From: Anastrepha obliqua
Taxonomy: Eukaryota > Arthropoda > Insecta > Diptera > Tephritidae
Assembly (NCBI RefSeq): GCF_027943255.1
Contig: NC_072896.1
Coordinates: 69,830,501-69,894,500 of the forward strand
Length of the DNA: 64,000 bases
Direction of reading: 5' to 3'
Shown here: piece by piece, positions 22,235-34,400 of the stretch
Layout of the letters: the number at the start of each line of letters is the position of its first letter
How positions within the stretch are numbered: position 1 is the stretch's first letter
Translations under genes and position numbers: made by a program
The notes under the pieces: generated by a model
The model's input: only the letters and a program-made list of their open reading frames with translations
Told to the model about the DNA's origin: nothing
The model's database searches: none

Positions 22235-22433
22235 GCTCCTGGTGACGCTCAAGCATGCATCCCCTGCAGCTTCTATGTGTGCGTGTCGGGTGCATGACGC
22301 TAATATCTAAAATTTTTATTTTCATCATGCAAAAGCCGACAACAAGTATGTGTTACACGAATCAAGTTCGTGTGCCACCCGACACGCACACATATAATCT
22401 GCAGGACATGCATGCTTGAGCGTCACCAGCAGC
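22235..22433. mobile_element. Long-inverted-repeat MITE
   Basis: The two ends are near-perfect inverted copies of about 55 bp: left TGGTGACGCTCAAGCATGC, then CTGCAG and TATGTGTGCGTGTCGGGTG; right the reverse complement with a few changes. TA lies at the outer edges (TATA-GCTCCTGG; CCAGCAGC-TATTA). Total about 200 bp, with a ~85-bp centre and no coding capacity. It ends about 20 bp before the mariner at 22455. Confidence 0.75.
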
Positions 22434-22454
22434 TATTAGACATACATATGTATA

Positions 22455-23532
22455 TCAGGTCATTCCATATTTCCGCCAAAATTTTATTTTTTTTATAAAA
22501 GTCGTAAAAATGCAACAGCTGCTGCTGCAGAAATAAACACTGTTCACGGAGAGGATACCGTGAATGTAAGGACTGCGTGAAAGTGGTTTTCAAAATTCCG
22601 AAGTGGTAACTGCGACGTGGAGGGTGCCCCTCGCGCTGGTCGTCCTGAAGTCTTTAACTCCAACGCCTTGCTCGAACTCGTGGCAGCTGAGCCAAATTTG
22701 ACAGTCGATATTATAGCTCAGAGGTTACATTCATCGCATGGAACAGTTCACAGCCAGCTGGTTCAGTAGGTTTCAAGGCTCGGAAAATGGGTTCCGCATA
22801 GACTTTCCGTCGTTAACCTTCAGCAGAGAGTGAATGTGTGTTCTCAGTTGCTGCAACGGCTTGAAAAAGAAAGTTTTTTGAACCGTATCGTCACGGGTGA
22901 TGAAAAATGGGTCCTTTACAAAAGTCCTGTTCGAAAACGCCAATGGTTAGATAAAGATGAAATACCAGAACCGACCTCTAGAGATGGCCTTCACCCCAAT
23001 AAGATTCTCCTGTATATTTGGTGGGATATGGCCGGTATTGTTTATTATGAACTTCTGGAACCAAACTAGACGATAACTGCTGATTATTATTCCCATCAGC
23101 TATCAAACCTGAACACTTATCCTGAGACACTTAACAAAAGTCGGCCATCTTTAGTGAATAGACGCACCACGGCAACGCATGACCTCATACCGCAAGGCAA
23201 ACATTAGGCAAGCTGAACGAGCTCGGATGGAAGCGAATGCCGTATCCAGCATACTCTCCGGATATTGCACCTTGTGATTATCACCATTTCCGTGGACTTC
23301 AATATGAGTTACAAGAACTACTCCTCAAACAAAGCTATAAAAAGGGATATCGAAGCGTACTTTGGCTCAAGGACAAACAATTTTTGAGCAGGGAATTAAA
23401 AATTTGTCTAAACGTTGGGAAGACATTGTAAATAATGAAGGAAGATATATTATTGATTAATAAATACTTTAATCTTTTTTATTAATTTTAAAACCACCTT
23501 TAAGAATCGCACGAACTTATGGACTGACCTGA
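22455..23532 (+). mobile_element. mariner-like transposon, defective, in the dpp intron
   Basis: Bordered by TA and inverted ends TCAGGTCATTCCATA / TTATGGACTGACCTGA. Same family as the copy at 39.1 kb. Frames show EINTVHGEDTVNVRTA, KWFSKFRSGNCDVEGAPRAG, FNSNALLELVAAEPNLTVD, then SFLNRIVTGDEKWVLYKSPV (first catalytic Asp), IWWDMAGIVYYELLEPN-stop, and PAYSPDIAPCDYHHFRGLQ (third catalytic block). The second block (HDNARPH in relatives) is disrupted near 23165-23200. The transposase N-terminus (about 190 bp present in the sister copy) is deleted just inside the left end. Domain order is that of the SETMAR/mellifera-like mariners. Inactive. Confidence 0.87.
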
Positions 23533-24101
23533 TACTTCGATAGGATTACAGATTATTTGAGTGTGCGTACATGTGTATGTGTGTGGATTCTATTGAATCA
23601 ACATCAAGGTCATTCAGTTTCATATTCCATACAAATCCCGACTTTAAGCGTCTTTAGATGCCAACTATTAAACCAATGAATTAAATGGAAATAGAAGTGA
23701 TTTTTTAAGCCATTGCAGAAAGTGTGATTTGCATATCCGCATATATGTATTTATGCATATGTAGGAATATATAAATATTTTGGCGGAAACATCCTTTATC
23801 AGGTGTTTGGCACAGCGGCTGGTTTGATGCTGATCTTTAACTATTCAACCATTTTCGAGGCTGGCAATGCCGATGACCAAAACTTGACTTCAATTTCTTT
23901 CACTTAAAGCTTAACTAAAATAATAATAGACGCACATAACCTTTAATTTTGCTGATTTTTCTCTATATTTGTTGAACGTGCGAAGAGAAATAAGCAAAAC
24001 CAACCAAAGAAGCATTGGTACAGTACTGTGCTAAACATAAATGGCTGTTTTTTTCTTGTTCGTATACATACTAAGATTCTTCTTAGCTGGTTCTTGAGAA
24101 G

Positions 24102-24122
24102 AATCTTCTTCTTCTTCTTCTT
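24102..24122 (+). repeat. (CTT)n microsatellite
   Basis: Six or so CTT units within a pyrimidine-rich stretch in the dpp intron. Confidence 0.8.
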
Positions 24123-24792
24123 GCAATCTTCTTTGCACGAAACACTTGTGAGCTTAGGCGAAAAATGCACTTTAGCGAATTCTTTAACTAAAAGTACAAT
24201 ACCGTTGAAATGTGTTCTGGGGCATGTAGCTTAAGTATATATGGATGTATAAATTCATATTTCATTTTTCATCATTACAATATGCATTCCATACATACAC
24301 AAGGACAAAATAAATTTAAAAAATCAGCGTAATAATTTTAATTTCACGCAATTCACAGTAAAAAAGAAACAAACAAATTACAGTTTAAATACAATTTCCA
24401 TCAAAAATGCCTGTTCTCAATTCTCGTAAACCCCACAGCTGCAAGCCCAGGAGAAAGATATTCGGTGGAATCGTATTTTAAGATGGTCAATTCGCAAATT
24501 AGTCACACACTCAACTCAGATCCTTCAGTAAAACAAAAGATCGCCAAAGCACAAAGTGCACAAATTTCACATCTAACTGGCCTTTTCCCCGCCAACAACT
24601 GCAAATGCCGTTCTCCTCAGCGTTGCTCCTTTGATTCGTTTCTAACGAAATGCCAGTTAAACATTCGTGGAAGACTAAATCATTTCAAGGACTTATATGT
24701 ATGGTACATTTGCAGGTTTGGAATGTATTCTGCTGGAGTTGAGGTAAATAACAACTATGGGTATTGGTAAATAATGTATACATATATAAATA

Positions 24793-25092
24793 CGGCGGCC
24801 GGGATGGGTTGGTGCGTGATTACCATTCGGAGTTCAGAGAGAGAACGTCGGTTCGAATCTCGGTGAAAGATCAAAAATTAAGAAAACGTTTTTTCTAATA
24901 GTGGTCACCCCTCGGCAGGCAATGGCAAACCTCCGAGTTTATTTCTGCCATGGAAAAGCTCCTCATAAAAAATATCTGCCCTTCGGAGTCGGCTTGAAAC
25001 TGTAGGACCCTCCATTTGTGGAACAACAACAAGACGCACACCACAAATAGGAGGAGGAGCTCGGCCAAACACCCAAAAAGGGTGTACGCGCC

Positions 25093-25105
<13 letters not shown>
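24793..25105 (+). repeat. tRNA-derived SINE, copy C, with (TA)n tail
   Basis: Begins CGGCGGCCGGGATGGGTTGG, lacking a few bases of the A-box region present in copies A and B. The B-box GGTTCGAATCTCGGTG is intact, followed by the body and the distal GGAGCTCGGCCAAACACCC. It ends GCGCCAATTAT and runs straight into a (TA)n tract to about 25126. The tract hides any target duplication. The A-box deletion may impair pol III initiation. Confidence 0.83.

Positions 25106-25126
<21 letters not shown>
25096..25126. repeat. (TA)n microsatellite at SINE tail
   Basis: About fifteen TA units directly after the SINE tail; copy B has the same but shorter run, so the repeat seems to be part of the SINE 3' end. 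Confidence 0.85.
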
Positions 25127-27007
25127 TCCTAATACAAGTAACTACCTGTGTGTATTAATTTATATGCAAATAGAAATGCACCGTGCAGTGAATAACCAAA
25201 CTACCCATAAACTTTCTATAACTAACATATGTACTAAAGAAAGTAACCAACTGTATTCATATTAATTTATATGGAACATTTTATAAGTTCGTGCACTAGT
25301 CCCAAAGTGGCTATAATTGTACCAGTTGCAAAGTAAGCGATTAACACAATTTTTGAAATGTATGATTTTTAAAACTAAATCATCGCTGGCTTGCCACAAA
25401 GTGGTGATTTGAGCCACAAATCGGTCTAGAATTTTGGGTGTTCACTATGAATTAGGTCATTAAATTCAATTAAACACTGATAGTTAAATTGACATCTGAC
25501 AGCTGATATTTCACAGTACACCGCGTTGAGTAAAATACCAGTTGCTAGCAATCAAAAAAGGTAGAATACGAAGTACTTCAGCTACGAAGGAAAGAGGCAG
25601 TCAAGTATTTCAGAACTATTTGGTGTGACAGCATAGGGTCGTTACATTCATCTATGGGCCATGGCAGTAAATGTATTTTCGTACTATTAAGGGCTTATTA
25701 AACTCTGGGGCCCATATACATGTCTAACGGTTGATGATTGATATTCCTTTTAAAATTCTGCAGGTAGGTTTTGCTTTTGTTGTATTGAAATAACGGAATC
25801 AAGCAAGCTAGTTTGGCGTTCTCAGAATATTAACAAAGCATGCCCTGATTTTTCACGATCCATGTAATTGTATGCCAATTTGCAGAAAAGGGTGTGGACG
25901 TTTAGTTGATTTCTTTTGTGTTCTCAGAAAAATTGCTGCCTAAATTGATTTGTTCTTCTTGTGCTAAATTACCGAGAGCAGAAATTTATGGATTCCCAAT
26001 TCGCTGATGTTTTTGGGTTAAAGGATTAAGAAAAATAATACCTTTTCGGAAGAACTATTTTTTTCATAACTGCTAAGATTTAATTACTGCGTATATTTTA
26101 ATACCAAGGTCACTATTTTGGTCACAATATTATGGTCATTTGAGGAGACTATAACAAAAATAGTTTGGTCCCTACATAGGCCCTTGAAATGTATTCAGGC
26201 TAAGCCATTTCTTAATGTTGCTCTATAAATTATGTGGCCCTCAGCTTTATAGTACCTTCCAATGGCAGATATTTCTAATGGAGGCTCTCTCTTTGATTTC
26301 ATGGATTTCAGGCACGACAAGAAGCAAAGAAATACCGCCAAGTCGAGCTTGAGTAAGAAGAGAAAATCCATTCAGAAGATAAGAGGAATAAGCTTAGATT
26401 GTAAGGCCTGCTTGGTGGCAAGTCATGCGGAGCGTCATGCGCGACTGTTGTTTGAAAAATACAATGATTAACTTTTGCAGAAATCAGCAGTAGCTCAACG
26501 ATGATTTTCAAATTCATGCGTGCTAGCTCCTTACATGACTTGTCGGTCTTCAATTGGGTTCATATGGTTATGAATACTAAGCACGAATAGTAAACAAATC
26601 TATAGTCCACAATTTATGTACATATTTCTGTCTTATATATTTAACCTAATTTTGAAACAATAAACTGTCTAATAGTACAGTCTGAGAAAAATCTTAACGA
26701 TCCTAAGGCGCATTTCGGTAATACATTAACTATGCAAATAAATTCTAAAATTTTGTTGCAAAAGATGTAGTAACTAATTATCGATACGCATGTCTGGCTT
26801 TTATTTCTTATTTCTGCAAGATAATTTGGTGTGGAGCCCCAACTGCGAGTCTACTTAAGTTTTGCAAGAACAGTCTGCAGTGAAATATTTATAATGTTTT
26901 AATGTTAGAGACTTTAGGCTAACGTCTAACCCTGAAGGCATTTAATTTTTTTGATTATGAAAATTAAAATAGAGTCGAAAAAGGAAAAATTTGTAATTTC
27001 CACTCAC

Positions 27008-28439
27008 CTATATGTGTAAAACTTCGCACTGTATTCGCTGATTTAGTAAGTAGACCCGGCCGTGGTATCATCACTGAATCCAATTCATGACCCATAATTT
27101 GTGCGTACAGCTGTTTCATCGCTTCCGGTATAATAATTTTAGTGCGATCTATTTTTGGTGGCCTCTTCATATTGAATAGCGACAAAAGGCTATTCTCAAT
27201 TTGGACTAGAGTCGATGGATCGGGTTTGAGTTTCTCACCGATGATGTCTTTATTACTGTATGTGGCGGGTTCCCTGTTGATGTCGATATGGTCTTCGCTG
27301 TCGATATCTGTATCAGTATTTATAGCAGACATATAGTTTGAGGAGAAGGAAGAAGTAGAATCAGCGGGGCTAACATCTGGTATTGTCGCTGACTCTCGCG
27401 CCAACTTTTCAGCGGCTTCTTCATGTGAAATTGTGCTTGCTGCTAAAATGTCTTCTGCTGATTTTGTCGCTAAACGGTCTACCGTCGCTAAGCGTTCATT
27501 TTCCGTTGCAAAACGCTTTTCCACAGCCGCAAACTCCTGTATCGCTTTTGCTTCAGCGTGCATTTTTTTATGTTGCTGATGATGATGGATGATATGTTGA
27601 TGTGTGTACTGCTCCTGCTGTGAGTCCTTATGCTGATGCTGTTGTTGCTGATGATGATGGTAGGGGTGAGGTTGCCTATGATGTTTGTGGTACTGTTTGC
27701 TGTGGGTGGCTTGCATTTTGTGCGCTGCCACAATAGATTCTGCATTTTCTTTAATCGCCATTTTTCTAAGATATTCGAGTTCGGTTTGTACTTCTTTTGC
27801 ACTAATCACTGCACTGATTTCTTCTATTTTATTAGTACTTTTTGTTTCTTGATTGCGTAGATGTTGTTGCACTTTATTTGTTTGCGATTCCCAGGCGCTA
27901 TTTTTCTTTATTGTATTGTCTAAAGTGTTTCCCGCACTTTTTTCGTTCACTTCGTTGTAGTTTTGAATTTTGTTTTTAAACTTTTGTTTTACTTCGAAAT
28001 TTTCTTCAATTGCTTTCAGAGCGTCACTTGTTTTCCCGCTTTTGCTTTCTTTAATATCCTTTGAACTAATTTTATTTAAATTATTACTATTATTATCACT
28101 TCTAACGATCGTAGATTTTGCTGTATCACCGACGGTGTTTGATTTTGTTAAACGCGCGAAAGCACCCGCAATTTCAGTCGTTGCTGATTTTGTCTCTGAT
28201 AACGGTGTTATATCGCTAATTGCTGGTAGACCTATTGACGTCACGTTTGATGATTTTTTTCTTACTTCAAATATTTCGGTCATAAATGGTTTTCGCGCAC
28301 TAAATGCTGTCTGTTGTGTTTCTTTAATTGGCGGAGATATCGCTTGAATGAATCTCGAAGTTATATCCTCGGTGCTAGCAACTTGAACGATCGCTTGAAA
28401 AGTCGCCAGCACTGCGAGGAATAGAAGCCATGCGCGCAT
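27008..28439 (-). CDS. dpp: decapentaplegic, first coding exon (signal peptide and prodomain N-half)
   Basis: Encodes residues 1-477 plus the first base of codon 478. The start [15 protein letters not shown] is chosen because it opens a typical signal peptide (about residues 1-22), has CGACC before the ATG, and lies 14 bases inside a strong acceptor (TTTCAG at 28454). The frame stays open upstream, but that part lies in the intron and begins at a TTG. Residues 239-292 form a His/Gln-rich low-complexity tract ([20 protein letters not shown] and more) embedded in a Ser/Lys/Asn-rich, poorly conserved region. From about 402 the conserved DPP propeptide begins: [40 protein letters not shown]. The exon ends CATATAG before GTGAGT. 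The total of 769 residues exceeds the 588 known for Drosophila melanogaster, and the extra length is in this variable part. Gene identity is certain; exact expression start is not. Confidence 0.96.
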
Positions 28440-28453
28440 GGTCGTTTGCAACT
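28440..28453 (-). other. dpp: dpp 5' UTR piece and splice acceptor
   Basis: Fourteen bases AGTTGCAAACGACC between the acceptor GTTTCAG (ending 28454) and the dpp ATG. This fits the fly dpp pattern in which alternative noncoding first exons splice just ahead of the start codon (established knowledge). The partner exons were not identified. Confidence 0.7.
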
Positions 28454-31400
28454 CTGAAACGATACAAAAACATGGAAATTGACCAGCGTTAGTCAAAACG
28501 TTAACAACGATTAAATAACAGACGAAGCGTACACGACAACTAAACGGTTGAGAGCCGAATGCCAATTAATTGGCAATACCTAAGTATATACATGAAATCG
28601 TACACTAACTAACCATAGGCCAGAACACGCCGATCATGAGCACGAATATGAGAGCGCGAGCACACAACTGCGGCTAAATATTGAGTGGCAATGATACTGA
28701 AGTGTAGTGGTGGTGGCTGAATATACACACCAACTTGGCTGGCTAGTAGCCGTGCAATAGTGTTAGTTATGTGTTAAATGAGCGTAGTGGAATTGCAGGC
28801 GAACAGCGAGTGCGATCGAATGAGTGAAAATCGGTATAGTATAGATTTGGTTTTTGCTATGAGCTAGAACCGCACAACTAGCTGGAGCACTACTCACTCA
28901 ATTCGATCAGTAATAATGACTTAAAATGAAGTTAGCGAAAGACTCACACTCTATGTTACTGTAGTAAGTGAATACATAACAACTGAGCAAATGAGTTATG
29001 ATTTCAGTGCCAAATTCGAGAGAGTTCGCTTTTCTACCAAAGGCCTATAATTACGCTCTCTCTCTCTCTCTGTACCTTTTACTACAATGATACCTGTTGT
29101 TGCTGCTACCACTGCCATTGTCATTGCTGCACATGTGCAGCTGTGTATGAGTATTAACCCATGCAAGTGCAACAACAACAGGTATGTCCTCATGCGAAAG
29201 TGCATACGGTCAGTCCTTGAAGACGTCGGCTATTATTTGCGCTGAGTGTTTTCGTGCCTGGGTCATATCCTTTTTGTTTCTGTTCTATTGTAGGATTTCA
29301 TTACCAGGTGGAAATGGCACATGGTTGTGTACACTAGAAATTAGGAACATTTTCAATTTTAGGTATTTCTAAAAACCTTTCTATTTCGCAATGCTATTGT
29401 ACTATTGTACTAAACGATTAAAATTCTCGGTAGTTGTTAGTATCTATACTTAAAGCCTGCAAGTGGATGCAGGTGAGGTTTAAAGGACACCGTTTTTCAG
29501 GGTCAGAGAAAGATAAGTGAATGAAAAATTTGGTATGGGAAGCATTTATTTTCTTATACATAATGTATGAAGATACTAAAAATATGCATACATATTTATA
29601 AACCTGCTTTCGAAACGGAACATTTCTTCTTTGCTAACGAAAAATGTGTATGTGAAAGAAACAACAGTTCAGCGGTTTTAACGTGACATGTCGAGGCCTG
29701 AGGAAAAATTTTGTACAGTCATTATAAGACAAAAACTTTTTTCTTAAAGTAGAAAGTAATTATTTAAATAAAGCCGTGATCAAAAAAATAGTTCTCCAAG
29801 TCCACTGAATAGAAAGAGGTCGCCGTAGGCGAATGGATTAGAACTCAAGAAAATTGAATGTTAGTCAGAGACAAACTCACTCGGCTTTGATAGCCGTCCA
29901 GGAAAAATATTGAACAAAGAATTATCCACGGGTATGTTTAGAAGAATTCGTGGAAAAAATTGGTTCCCAGAGATTGTCTTACTACACTAAAACAAAAAAA
30001 AAATAAATGTATTTTTCTGGAGGGTCGAGATATTTCTCAAAATCAGTGTGATATCTCAATTCTTCTGCCCTTTATTTAAATAAAAAAACGTTATGCTCTT
30101 ATAGAGATAAACTTGATTAAGTTACCTAGTATTGAAAAATGAAGTACACCTTTTAGACCCTCATAAACGTTTTTTATTTAAACTGAGTTACGTCGTAGCA
30201 AGAATTGTTCAATATTTCATCTAAATGCGTTGGAAGGTTTCATATCATATCGTGCTTCATCATCGGCACGCACATATGTATGTATGTACATACATATGTA
30301 TTGTATATCTATATATTGTGCTGCACCCATCACAACTCCACATTTATTACTTTAACACACACCACAAGCCTCAGAATGAAGCTCACGCTTGTTAAATTTC
30401 CCACAAATCTACTCTCAGTCGAATATGCATTAAAAAAATGGAAAAATAAATTAATTTATAGACAAATTTTTATTGCTTAAGATTGCTCAAAATAAGAAAG
30501 AAAAAAAAACAAGGCAGCGGCACTTTTGAAATATAAAAAAAAAAATCTTGTCAAGTTACTAATGTACTTTCATTATAATTTTAAGGTTCGTTCAAGAAAA
30601 GAAAAAATAATAATAGAAAAATATTGAATGGTTTTCAAGTATTTTTTTGTAATAAATTTCATTTCCGCTGTCCAGATTCTAATCTACAGCAAACTATTTT
30701 AGTGTCGCTTAAACACAGGGCGATAATCTAAAAGAAATAAAATGAAAAATTCAAGAACACAAAATAAAAAAAATGTGGGACGTGTTCGAGAACAACACAT
30801 CACAGCCAACAGTTCAATTCAAAACTAAGCCAAATTACATTGGCTTAGAACTTACACCAACAGTTCACCAAGCATCTAAGAACTACGAGTATGCATGGAA
30901 AGATGAGGAAAGCAGAGGAAACAAGTAATCCGCATAAAATAACTACGTTAAAATTTATGTGCTTTTGTACGTGTGTGCAACACTAATGTTCCATAACTGC
31001 GCTACAAACAAATTACAAGTTATGCGCTTGTTGTTATTCCAAAAACAAAAACAAAGAGAAAAAACAATATATCCCGAAATTTAGTTTTTGTGCACCTAAA
31101 TTTTTGTAGATTAAAATCTTATCGCATTTAGTATGCAGACGAAATCGCAGCTAAGTAGAGAGGTAAGCATATACACACATAAATAAGCAAAAACCAGGAG
31201 AGAGAGGAAAAAAAAAAACCAAATTCAAAAATACCAATCATGAAGAATTTCTAAAATATTCTTTAGCACACGCCAGGGGGTAATTGAGTTTAATTCCTTG
31301 CCACGATGAAGTATGAGCCCACACGAATAACCCAAGATCTCAACGAGCTGATAATAAGAGTATTTTACTACATTCATTTACAAGACTAAGTGAGTATGTG

Positions 31401-34400
31401 TGTGTAGAGTTATAGCCATGCACGAAAATTAGGCGCTGCAACTAAGCAACAGCATGAAATTATGAGCACGAGCAGTGAAAGAGCGAGCAGCCGCAGTAGA
31501 GGGTAAAATACACTAATGTTAAGTGAAAGCAGCAGCAGTGCACATTTACAGCGATCACTTTGCCGTCTGTTATCAACAGGAAATAGCTAAGCGCATTATG
31601 TACGCATTGCAGGCCCTCCAAGTATCAAAGCAATAGCAAATATAGTACTCAATGCAGCTGTACGTACACAATGAATGTCCTTGAAAATCCGTACACATTC
31701 AAATCACTTACCACTGGTACAAACATGCACGTGCATGCGTACGCAGTCAATAACTTTCCAGGCAATAATGCTAACGCGTCGCTGCCAGTACCTGTATCAT
31801 TCCAGTTTCGCGTACAAGCATATGTGTGCTTGTGTGTAGCGTGTAGTTGTTGGCTAGTTAGTAGTGAAGGCTTGGAAGAATAGTTTTTGGGGAATTTTAA
31901 GCTCAATGCAAGAGGTCATGAATGAATTGAGGGTGGGAATTTCCATGATCACATGAAAGGCACCAAATTCACTCACTTACTCACATAGTTAGCTACCGAC
32001 TGCTAATCGTAGAGGTAAGTAGTGTAAACCTGATATGCGAATTTGGTCACTGCCATTTATAATACTGTTGTATACATATGTATGTATGTCTATTTAGAAC
32101 AAGAAGTCGTATAATAGTTAAAGCACGGCTGAATAAATATACCATTTATATGCTATACAATACATTAGTAATCAACGAATTAGCATTTATCGCGCCAAAT
32201 TTCGTATATAAATTTGAAAATTATCTCAAACTTGTTTTCTTAGTCGCAATTATTTTGTTTATTTAATAAGATTTTGTTATAGTTTTGACAACTAAAATGC
32301 AAATTAAGTAATTGTCAGAGATAAGCAAATTATAATTTTTACATATACAAATATAACGGCTAACTATTCATATACATACATACATACATACATAAGTATA
32401 TGCATGTATTTATGCTGGATCATAAGGTTGTGCAAGCAGCTGTGGTGTATTGGGTTTAATGACTCAGCAACACAATAGTTAAAGAGTGCTTCGCAAATTT
32501 AAGTCTTTGATGCCTGTTTTGCACTCATCTAAACTAACTGTTCTTTTGGTTCCCTATATTATGCAGCGACAGATCCGCACTAATGACGCCAATCATTTTG
32601 CCCAAACACAAAAAAATAGAGAAAAACGTTGCAAATTTAGGTGATTAGTAAAATTAGTGTAATATCATTTCTATATATAAAACTCTTCTAATAACCCGCT
32701 TCCCTTAGATCCGACCTCGCAAAACTCAGCTCGTCTCTTGCGCATGGTATTGATGACGACGACAAGCGGGAAACGATAGAGGGGCAAATCGACAAGTGTT
32801 ATGTTTAGTAAGCTGCGACCACAACAACAACAAAATCACTTATAAAACAATTTGCTGTATGCACCACACTACAGTTTAAATTAATTATTATAAAAGCATA
32901 ATTACCTATAATTTGAACAAATCGTTAGAACACGAAGACTTTCTTTGCACTGATTTATAGTTGGAGAATCGAAATTGTTTATTTGCATAAAGACGGATAT
33001 GCGAGAGAAATGCAATGTTTTTTTGTTTAACTATTTTTAATTTGATCTTATTAAAGATTCACTTTTATATTGGTTTTCAGGATGAATATTTTTACCAACA
33101 ATCAAAAAAATTTCTAACTTTAACTTAACGAATGAAATTCCGCGCTTTTCACTTTCACATATTTTTATGTAAAATAGATTGTTAAAAAAATACAAGCACA
33201 CAGAAACCGGCCGGCTAATCAGCTGCTTTGATTATAAATTAAAGCATAAACACTTCCAGCAGAATGAGCGTTCATCTGCAAACTGGGTGTCGAGCACCGT
33301 CCAAACATCAACTAAATATATTTTGTGCATGTGCGGGCACGCATGACCTCTAGACCAGCTCCACACCCCGAAAAAGTCAAATAATTTCCAATGGAATAAA
33401 ATTTGATATACATACGTACATAAATTTCGAACACTGATTCCAACGAAAATGTTTGCAATGCATCAGAATGTGATTTTTCCTAATAAAAAGGTGCTAAGTG
33501 GAAAAATGGACAGGGAGAACGTAAAGTTCAGAAAATGTAGACAACGATGACGTTAATAGGAGCGAACCTAAAAAAGAGGTGTTGTTCTCGCCCCTCCAAC
33601 AAAAAAACTTGAAATAGAATAAACCTGTTGAAAGATTGTTTAGGCCAAAAGTGTTTGGAAGAACTCTAGCGGTTTTTACAGCAAGGGGGATAGGGATGTC
33701 GTAGTGTGCGTTCATATATATTCCTGCATGTGTTCATGGACAGGTGTGTGTGTTTGCAAGGGGTGTGCTACATATATACTTTGAAAACAATTGAAATTCT
33801 TTGTTAAAAATCTCTTTATACATAGAATACTTTCATATAAGTATTTCATCAAATTACAACAACGCATTTAAGTGTAAGCAGCGCTAGTGTAGCGCTCCAG
33901 AGTTTGGGCGGGTGGCGGGCTATTGAGCGGTGCCACTCTGACGTACTCACACGCCAAATAATCACGAAGCTAGCGATACGCGGAAGAAAATCAATATTAT
34001 TTACGTAAACTATAAGAAAAATAATCGTTCATAGAAAAGCGAAAGGCTACAGCTGTTGCGATTTTTTGAAATTGTCTAATTAAAAATAAAGAAAGGGAAT
34101 ATTACATCTACTTAAGTATGTCCAGTTGCGAAATTAGACCGATTGTTTGGCATTTTCAATATAGTGCAATATTTTGAGCCTTTTCAAAATTTATCGAGTA
34201 CTTATATGGATGTCTCCCTAAAAAGGATTACAGTTTTTCACCGGTGTTATAAAATTTATTATCTAGTAATGCCAACGCCAAAATATTTCGGAAAAATATA
34301 TAGATTTACGTGAGCTGATTTGAAAATGCCTCCAAAAATCAGATTGCTTTGAATTAAAAAGAGTTTTTAAAAATATGTTTCCGAAAAATCACATCAGGTG

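Larger units (their letters stand above)
20168..27007 (-). other. dpp: dpp intron between the two coding exons
   Basis: Phase-1 intron of 6840 bp with donor G|GTGAGT at 27007 and acceptor TTTTGCAG at 20168. It hosts a SINE (21.14-21.46 kb), an inverted-repeat MITE (22.24-22.43 kb), a mariner (22.46-23.53 kb) and a second SINE (24.79-25.1 kb). Remaining stretches (20.17-21.14, 21.46-22.23, 23.53-24.79, 25.13-27.0 kb) are AT-rich without a recognised gene. In Drosophila the corresponding intron carries embryonic repression and mesoderm elements (established knowledge); their positions here cannot be assigned by eye. Confidence 0.9.

Noticed and set aside
24465..24770. 101-codon plus-strand frame in the dpp intron
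   Set aside because: No recognisable motif, biased to the local base composition, no splice or promoter context. Transcript evidence could revive it.
25560..25700. Possible helix-turn-helix transposase N-terminus
   Set aside because: A few residues look like an HTH start, but no frame extends it and no terminal repeats were found.
26262..26471. 69-codon plus-strand frame MADISNGGSLF
   Set aside because: Basic and short with no family match; opposite strand to dpp inside its intron. Not supported.
27142..28347. Open frames opposite the first dpp coding exon
   Set aside because: Shadow frames of the long dpp exon.
28440..28565. N-terminal extension of the dpp frame beyond MRAWLL
   Set aside because: It starts at a TTG and crosses a strong splice acceptor; it lacks a signal peptide at the right place. 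The downstream ATG gives the known DPP start.
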